Shown one piece after another: positions 57,728 through 64,000 of a stretch of DNA of 64,000 nucleotides. The stretch is from Dactylonectria macrodidyma. Lineage: Eukaryota > Ascomycota > Sordariomycetes > Hypocreales > Nectriaceae. Numbering within the stretch: position 1 is the stretch's first letter; each line of letters opens with the position of its first letter. The notes beneath the pieces were generated by a model that was not told the origin of the DNA, did no database searches, and worked only from the letters and a program-made list of their open reading frames with translations. The stretch lies in the NCBI GenBank assembly GCA_020744425.1, contig JAGMUV010000030.1, positions 434,001 to 498,000 of the forward strand, read 5' to 3'. Both the position numbers and the translations under genes were made by a program.

Positions 57728-58271
57728 TCAACTCTCGCGTTGACCTTGTGGCCAAATACGGTTCACGCCTTTATCGCCTCGGACCAATTTCCTGTGATTA
57801 TTGTTGTCCCATCCACTAATTGCGGCTCGAATCGCCCCTAGCGGGTAGCCGTTTCGATTTTGTCGAGTATCTCCTTCATCCTTGGACACAGAAGCTATCT
57901 GATTTGCGGGCTCGGACTCAGGCTCAGTGTCGATGTTGGAGTCCAAACCTGCGTAAATATACTTAGCATTAGGATTAATCGAGATGAATTGACTTACCTA
58001 TCTCACGTTCCAACTTTTCAACCCTAGGTTCCAAACTTTGCTTCAGCTCCTTGAGCTCGTTCATTTTGTTGATTTGCTCCCGCTCCAAATGATCCACCCT
58101 AGTTTCCAGATTTGCCTTTAGTTCCTCGAGTTCGTTCATCAATTTGTCATTTAGCTCCTGCATCTCGTCCAACTCTTTCTTTCTACGCGTTCGAAACCTG
58201 CGTTGTTGTGCCGAATTATAGTCTCGCCTTCGCTGCTCGCTCAATGCGTATTCATCCTCTTGCAAAGACAT
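57728..58271 (-). CDS. bZIP-like protein, 164 residues
   Basis: Exons on the minus strand are 57998-58271 and 57728-57948, joined by a 49-nt intron (GTAAGT...CGCAG; phases add up). The product begins MSLQEDEYALSEQRRRDYNS. Residues ~14-34 form a basic region (RRRDYNSAQQRRFRTRRKK) resembling a bZIP N-x2-A-x2-R contact helix. A long leucine/charged coiled coil follows (residues ~35-95, ELNDKLMNELEELKANLETR ... LEREQINKMNELKELKQ). The short C-terminal exon is acidic and then basic. It could be a small bZIP transcription factor or merely a basic coiled-coil protein. Its promoter lies inside a dispersed repeat block (58315-58600). Confidence 0.5.
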
Positions 58272-58314
58272 GTTGAGGACTGTGGACTGGACAGTTTCCG
58301 GACCACACTGTCGT

Positions 58315-58885
58315 GTTTGCCCGAGTGTCTTATACGAGATTGGTCAAAAAGAGGCGGGGTTGGTAGGATCAAGAGCAAATTGCTGGCCCGAGCTTGGTTT
58401 GGCTCTAGCGTCGTCGGCCCCGTACTCAAGTGAGCAATCTCCGATAGCCCTACAAGGCGCTAGGCAAGGGAGCATGCACAAATAGGTGGGAATCACATCA
58501 ACGCAGACACCTCAAACGGGCTGAGGTTCATCACTGTCATCCGACCGCATCGTGGTGGGCGACTCTCGGAACTTTAATAATCCACTACCTGCCAGCGTGA
58601 GCAATGGACGAGGACACGAAATGGAACCAAGGAATTCTATATCGACGTAAAGATACTCGTCCGAAAGGAGACATGGGAGACGACCAATGGTAGGGTCAGC
58701 GCACTCTGAACCAGCTATCATAATCCGGGTATAACTGCTCGGAGGTGTTGAGTTTTCACATCTAACGATCCATCCGGCCCTTAATCCTGGCGTTGGGGTC
58801 TGTGTGTCCACTAGCAAAACCTTCCCCGCCCAGAGAATGTTTGCACCCATAAACAGCGCTGATCCCTTGGCGCCGATCCTGAGCT
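58315..58885 (-). repeat. dispersed repeat, copy Z (order B-A)
   Basis: On the minus strand, block B (about 58885-58760) is followed by ~160 bp of unique sequence and then block A (about 58600-58315). This is the opposite order from copy X. A runs to within ~45 bp of the bZIP-like start codon. Confidence 0.8.
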
Positions 58886-60235
58886 AAACGGAACCAGGTG
58901 CTATTAGCGCGTTTCTGGCTACGTGCTTCAAGCCCACGCGGCAAGTATTTGTCTCCTAGAGCAAATCGCCGCCGGGAAGGAGCAAAAGATGAAAGGCTGT
59001 AAGAGCAATTGAATTGACCTTGAGGAGATCGTTAAGGCCCGGAGGCCCAGTTGGTGTGATGTGTCGCTTGATAATGTGGTTCAGATTGGGAGGAATTGGA
59101 CTCGAGCTCCTGGATTGCTTTGTAATCGGCACTTCCTCCTCAAACACACGAACCAACATGTAGCAGGGATCTCACCAACACCTCCTTCTAACCACTCCTA
59201 ACTCACAGCTGTTGGAATCATTTCTTGACCAATACCCCGCACCCTAACGGCGTTGGTCATTCTCACGGAGCAACGATTGGCCACCCCATCGCGTTAGCGA
59301 TCCTGCAATTTACCGACACACTGGAACCCAGTAAGGTGGTGCGTAGACCAGCTGAGGGATGTTAGGAGCACAGTGGTGCATCACAACCTGGGCTCGGATT
59401 GCGCTCGGTGGCAGACTTTTAGGCTAAAAACACTGGCGGGGCAATTGGGGCCTAACAATGATGGGAACGGTGTTCGATGTGCTAGTCTTGGGAAGGTGTT
59501 CGAGAGAGGGGAGATTATTGGACAGCTGCTTTGAGCTCTACGGTTGCCAATATGGGGGCGACGGTTAATTAGTCAAAGCTACGGTTGACGTCCTTTCGGG
59601 GTTAGAATCGTGAGTAGTCTTGTCATAGTATCAATGAACTTGGGTCGGGGTGGACATACTGTGTTCCCCAGGGAAAACCGAGTAGTGGAGCAAATTGTTT
59701 CTAGATGTCAGCAATGAGAATGTTACTAAGTCGCTTCGACAGAGAAAAAAATGCTTATCCAGTGATAACCGTTAACTCTAGGCCTCAGAAGCTCGGGGAT
59801 TGCACGCGGATACGTATTGTTGGGATAGCTTTTTTGGGGAGTCGTGGAAGCGATATAGGGTAGGACATTCAGGTGGGTGCATGTGCTGTGCTGTGGTATA
59901 ACATTTCGATGGGATTTTCAGCGCCAGCAATAAGCGTCGTGCGTTAGAACAGTGCACTCAGGGGCTAGATGTATTACGATATTTGAGAAACTCCGCTACA
60001 TTCATTGCGCTCTACGGCTAGCGATATAGAAGTCGGGGTTATTTCATTGTGGAACGTGGAAACCCGCGGATATGAAGGAAGTGACGCTTTTGGGACTGAC
60101 TGTACCTCCCGGAATACCCAAGCTAAGAGCTTGCTGAAAATGGACCTGGGAGCATCAAAATACCGTCGCCTAGTAACTTTATCACCACATTATGGCTGAG
60201 CTTCCTGATACCCCAACATCCATTTTTGACCTTTG

Positions 60236-60515
60236 ATAAAACTGGACATTTGACAAAACTGGGGTTTTGGTAAAGCTGGACGTTTGGCAAAACTGGACAT
60301 TTGACTGGATATTTGACTAAAACAGGGATGTTTGACTAAAAGAGGGATGCTTGACCAAAACTGGACATTTGACCAAGCCAGGATCTTTGACTAAAACCAG
60401 GATCTTTGACTAAAACAGGGACGTTTGACTAAAACCAGGATGTTTGACTAAAACCAGGATGTTTGACTAAAAGCCAGGATCTTTGACTAAAACAGGGATC
60501 TTTGACTAAAACCGG
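60236..60515 (+). repeat. ~20-bp minisatellite, about 14 degenerate units
   Basis: Units of the form TTTGACTAAAACCAGGATGT repeat for ~280 bp. Outer units are more diverged (GGACATTTGACAAAACT) and inner ones nearly identical, as usual for slippage or unequal crossover. Confidence 0.92.
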
Positions 60516-61297
60516 TCCTCACAGTCGCTTCCGCCTGATCATCAGGCTTAGGTCTTCTGTCGTTCACAATGTCCTTCCTCCATCAAGGAAAACTCACCAG
60601 AAACATATTCGAATCTCATCGACACCCTCGGTCTTATTGACAATGAAATGGAGACGAAATGGTCCGACGGTGCTGGGTGAGTCGTCTATGGGTTGGGTAA
60701 GGAGTTTCGCGACGTGTGAGAGACTGGTTGGTGATGGTATCCCGCCAGTGTCCGGTTCGGTGGTTGGCACACTAACAGCAGGCCGAGGCTCGGTGACAGG
60801 CTGAGATTCAACAATAGTCGGAAGTTCGGTGACAGTCTGAGCCTCAGCAGTTGAGCCTACCGCCGAGCCTCGGCCTGCCTTGGAGCTGCCTACCGTCGAG
60901 TCTGTTGTCAAATCACAGCCCGCCACCGATAGTTCCCAAGTACGCATTGGGCTGAACGATAGGATTTAGTGACATCAACTGGCAGCCCAATGGTCGTCCA
61001 CGGGCTCTCGTGCTCTGCCTGTTGCGTTGTTGGCATGCCTTCAACGGCTAACTGGACTGTTGGTTCAAACTACAGGGGTACCAGCCGTCCGAGCTAGGCT
61101 ATGTGGGAAGCAACCGGGTGGTGCGAGGCATAACTAACGGAGTCGGCCGGAGGACTCGAGGACGGGGAGAGAGGGATAGCATCGAAGGTCACGGCGGTTG
61201 CGGGGACATGATGACCGGGTGTCAAGGTATGGTGCAGCGTCTGCTGGTGATCACGGCGGGGGAAACATTGTGCGCATTCGGCCTATCATGTACTATC

Positions 61298-63040
61298 CTA
61301 ATTTGTGATGTCATCTTGTGCTCGGTTTGCCGGGGTAAGGTTGAACTTTCTCCCATCCCTGAAGGCGTTTGGCTTCGACACGGTTGAAACGCCTTTGCCT
61401 CTCTGATCTGGATCATGCTGGTTCTGAATGGACTCGGTGGTGGACGCTTGCTTTTCTGGGGAGCGTGAACGCTTGATTGGGTGCCCAAAGTCTAACGATA
61501 ACTCGTCTTCGGACGTATCCGGGTCGTAGCATAAGGGCAAGCTAAGGTCTTTGTTTGTAACTTGACTGGTGGCGTCCATCGTATCGCCACGCGGCATCTC
61601 CCTTGCCAATCTCGAGAGGTTATTCTGCGAATCAATAGTACTCTCGAGGCTAGCCACCTTATCGTTTGCCTGTGCAATCGCCTGGTTTCGTTGTAATTTT
61701 GTCCAGTCTCTGCCATTTCGATATGCAGCGGCTCCTTGTCGAAACGTTTCAGGATCGCTTGTTAGAGACCAGCCCTTGATTTGCGTCATAACATAACCAG
61801 GGTGTGCTCCAGGTGTCGATGGTTGAATAGGATGGTTAGCATATGCCTTCAGGGTGCCTCCGTGGTATGTCCATGCGAGCGCGTAGGCGTTGTTGTCGTA
61901 GCGTGGCTCTGCAGTCCCGTAAGCCTGGAGGCTGTGGAGGCCGCGGGAACCCAGAGTCACGTCGTATAGCGCCTGCCGAGTTGCCACCGATAACGACCCG
62001 TCGGGACCTTTGACCTCGACGAAGTTATTCGGTGCCACTGGTAGATCGTCCTGCGTCGAGGGAACGATAAGGTTGCTGAGCTCTTCTCGTACTTTCCTAT
62101 GCAGTTGCTCTGGTCGAGCACCATAGTAAAGGTCGGGCTTAGCGCAGACGAGCGATCCATCCGTCAAGTGATCAAGATTCGTGAATGGCACGTCGCTAGC
62201 GACGCACTTGGTGTCCCCCGGATCTCCTTCTATTATTGGTATCACCGATGCAGTGACTCGGCTCTCCTTAGTCGCGTGAGCATCAGCGCGTTTGAACTTT
62301 CTGAAATCTTCTTTAGAAAACCGGCTCGGCGATAAGGATGCTCTAGGCTGCTCAAGCACTTGTCGGATCTCGTCTATGTTTTCGGGTTCGGGGGGTATGC
62401 GACCGTCAGGATACTCGTAACCGTCAGGAAAGATGTTGTGATCGATCAAATGTTGCTGGAAAGCACGGTCGTACGGCCCTGTACTCCTCGTGGTCGTAGT
62501 GTTGCTCTTCGACGGGGATTGCGAGCCCCGTTTGCGACGGCCTAGACTCGATTGGCTGGGGCTCATCTTGGGATTGCTCGGCTGGCGAAACTTCTTCAGG
62601 TCAGCGTCTGAGAGGCGGAGAGTTGGGAGCTTCCATACCCCTCTCAGGTCGTTCAATTCTGGTCCACCGTGCCTGGCGAAACGTCTGAGCCGCGCCCGGT
62701 CAGCTGGAGAGCTCTGGTGGAGAAACTCTTGCGCGGAAGGACGCTGGGTCTTTCGTCGTGCGGCAACGGCGCGTCGTGTACAGGGGCGGCGATATCGATC
62801 CTCGGGCCAGTAACGGGGTTCTTCGGTGTTTCGACGGTCGAGCTCTCGCAGCGCGTTTTTTGTCAACTCGAGCTGGGAGAGGCTATCCCAAAAGTGTGGG
62901 GGAGGACGTGAAGGATGATCGAGCTTGCGTTTCTTGGCAACGTGTTGGGTATCGTCACCTGGTCGCTCGTTTGATCTGTGTGGCTTCTGTAGGCTTCTGT
63001 GCTTTGTTGAGGAGAGCGGAAGATCGTGTAGCACGAGCAT
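61298..63040 (-). CDS. DUF7924-family protein with PD-(D/E)XK-like motifs
   Basis: Single exon, 580 residues. The basic, disordered N-terminal ~200 residues carry NLS-like clusters (AKKRKLDHP, LGRRKRGS). Residues ~270-450 match the fungal DUF7924 family: VPFTNLDHLTDGSLV, CAKPDLYYGARPEQL, SNLIVPSTQDDLPVAPNNFV, EVKGPDGS, YDNNAYALAWTYHGG, and TFRQGAAAYRNGRDW. Within it, PD at about residue 300 and E-x-K (FVEVKG) about 40 residues later have the order and spacing of a PD-(D/E)XK nuclease core; nuclease activity is inference. An acidic/basic tail follows (SEDELSLDFGHPIKRSRSPE). The family is multicopy in Aspergillus-like genomes. The gene looks intact and has no partner nearby. Confidence 0.82.
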   Translation of the reverse strand: MLVLHDLPLSSTKHRSLQKPHRSNERPGDDTQHVAKKRKLDHPSRPPPHFWDSLSQLELTKNALRELDRRNTEEPRYWPEDRYRRPCTRRAVAARRKTQRPSAQEFLHQSSPADRARLRRFARHGGPELNDLRGVWKLPTLRLSDADLKKFRQPSNPKMSPSQSSLGRRKRGSQSPSKSNTTTTRSTGPYDRAFQQHLIDHNIFPDGYEYPDGRIPPEPENIDEIRQVLEQPRASLSPSRFSKEDFRKFKRADAHATKESRVTASVIPIIEGDPGDTKCVASDVPFTNLDHLTDGSLVCAKPDLYYGARPEQLHRKVREELSNLIVPSTQDDLPVAPNNFVEVKGPDGSLSVATRQALYDVTLGSRGLHSLQAYGTAEPRYDNNAYALAWTYHGGTLKAYANHPIQPSTPGAHPGYVMTQIKGWSLTSDPETFRQGAAAYRNGRDWTKLQRNQAIAQANDKVASLESTIDSQNNLSRLAREMPRGDTMDATSQVTNKDLSLPLCYDPDTSEDELSLDFGHPIKRSRSPEKQASTTESIQNQHDPDQRGKGVSTVSKPNAFRDGRKFNLTPANRAQDDITN

Positions 63041-64000
63041 CCTCGGCGATTTGAAGTGGTCAACGGTCGGTGCAGGAGCTCATTACTTATGCCTGGGTCG
63101 AAGCGGGCTTGCGAAGCTCATGTGCATGGCCATTAAGAGTGGAGTTTTTTATCGATAGGCCTTTCCCTCTTCAGTTGGCTACATGGTGTCGGGTAAACCG
63201 TGGGCCAATCATCCGTGGACGATGAGGCCGCTCTGTCACGTCAAGTGCGCCCGACACGCGGGACAAGTCGTTTCAAGAAAACTCACCCCAACACAAGCAA
63301 ATGAGCAGCGGCAATTATCCGCTCAAGATAGCCCGATCTGAAGGGTTGGCATCCATCCACCCTGGAGATATTTTTAGGTCTGCTTGGTTATCAGGTCAAG
63401 ATCCTCAACCCAAAATTACCATCCGTTCAGTTGGACATCTTGTTAGATTGGGTTATGTGTACCCAATTAGGGCAGGAACGTGCTACATAAGTAGCGCGCT
63501 GCGTTTTTGGCCTATTGGTCAAAATCCGACACATCTGTCCCAAGAGTCAACTGTTCTGCATTCCAATCAAGCCCCAAGCCGCCCATCGGGAGAGACCAAA
63601 TTGCCTCGAAAGGTTTCTCCCCCAAAGGTGTGAGACGCCAGAGGCAGGGAAAACCTCGGGACAACATCGGGACAACAGACAACCTCCTTACCCAGGGAAC
63701 CACGTGACAGGCGGATCAGTCCGCACAGCCACATCGGCGACTAGATGGCCCGTGTCAATTGATGCGGCGCCGTGATTTCGATTGTGGAAAACTCAAGCTC
63801 TTGTCCGTGTGCGCTCATGGGGTGAAAACGCGCACACCGTGTTACTTGCTGCTCTCGTCGATGGTAATAGGCCTCAACTTAGAGATCTATTTCCCTTGGA
63901 TATTGGATCTCATTTCTCAGATAGTCGGACATCGTGGGTAGGAGCGCGGGATATCAAGTGTGCGACCAGCCGCTAGAGTTGGCGAATCTGACCCACTTTA
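63041..64000. other. intergenic to the window end
   Basis: It holds promoter space of the DUF7924 gene and short frames with no signature (63301-63633 plus). Nothing further is supported. Confidence 0.4.

Larger units (their letters stand above)
58272..61297. other. repeat-rich intergenic region
   Basis: It contains repeat copy Z, a second copy of the ~85-bp GCGTAGACCAGCTGAGGGA repeat near 59340, and the 60.2-kb minisatellite. A minus frame at 60594-60947 (Thr/Val/Pro-rich) has no signature. No gene is supported. Confidence 0.4.

Noticed and set aside
60236..60515. CRISPR-like array of ~20-bp repeats
   Set aside because: Units are directly contiguous without unique spacers and vary gradually. 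The context is eukaryotic. It is a minisatellite.

Overview
The window reads as nuclear DNA of a filamentous ascomycete, most likely a Eurotiomycete (Aspergillus/Penicillium/Talaromyces type). Genes are split by short introns of about 43-60 nt with GTAAGT/GTGAGT donors and YAG acceptors. There are fungal-specific families: a four-finger C2H2 factor, a Reg1-like PP1 subunit, a LaeA-like methyltransferase, a Cmt1/CAP59 mannosyltransferase relic, a BCS1-like AAA relic and a DUF7924 protein. There is also a Tad-type LINE. I see no bacterial signals and no CRISPR. Species cannot be fixed from sequence alone.

Layout. 1-0.5 kb holds a truncated copy of a DNA ligase gene whose full copy lies at 50.6-52.8 kb in the same orientation. 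1.1-2.9 kb holds the C2H2 factor (minus strand). 2.9-9.6 kb is gene-poor, with a TA-flanked MITE at 4.35 kb and a 54-codon Cys-rich gene at 6.0 kb. 9.6-11.2 kb holds the Reg1-like gene. 12.4-13.9 kb holds two relics back to back: a MULE transposase and the C-terminal half of a mannosyltransferase. 14.2-20.0 kb is an apparently full-length LINE with a 10-bp target-site duplication.

20.0-24.1 kb and 40.5-44.6 kb are two nearly identical copies, in opposite orientation, of a ~4.1-kb unit. It encodes a spliced 861-residue protein with an intact Ulp1/C48 cysteine-peptidase triad and a second small spliced gene, but no recognisable transposase. The 16 kb between the copies carries accessory genes and gene fragments: a BCS1-like relic, two novel multi-exon genes, an L-asparaginase with a broken second copy, a methyltransferase with a duplicated exon-intron unit, and a Thr-rich-linker gene that runs into copy 2. 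44.6-50.5 kb is gene-poor, with a decayed inverted repeat and a 384-bp solo LTR with perfect 5-bp TSDs.

50.6-52.8 kb is the intact ATP-dependent DNA ligase. 53.5-59.5 kb is a patchwork of shuffled repeats around two small spliced genes (a 218-residue acidic-repeat protein and a 164-residue bZIP-like protein) and a 103-bp MULE-type MITE with a perfect 9-bp TSD. 60.2-60.5 kb is a minisatellite. 61.3-63.0 kb is a DUF7924 protein with PD-(D/E)XK-like nuclease motifs.

Overall, a few conserved housekeeping or regulatory genes lie at the left. The rest is an accessory, repeat-driven compartment with partial gene duplications, retroelements, MITEs and lineage-specific genes. All splice models were derived by hand from reading frames; they are frame-consistent but unconfirmed.
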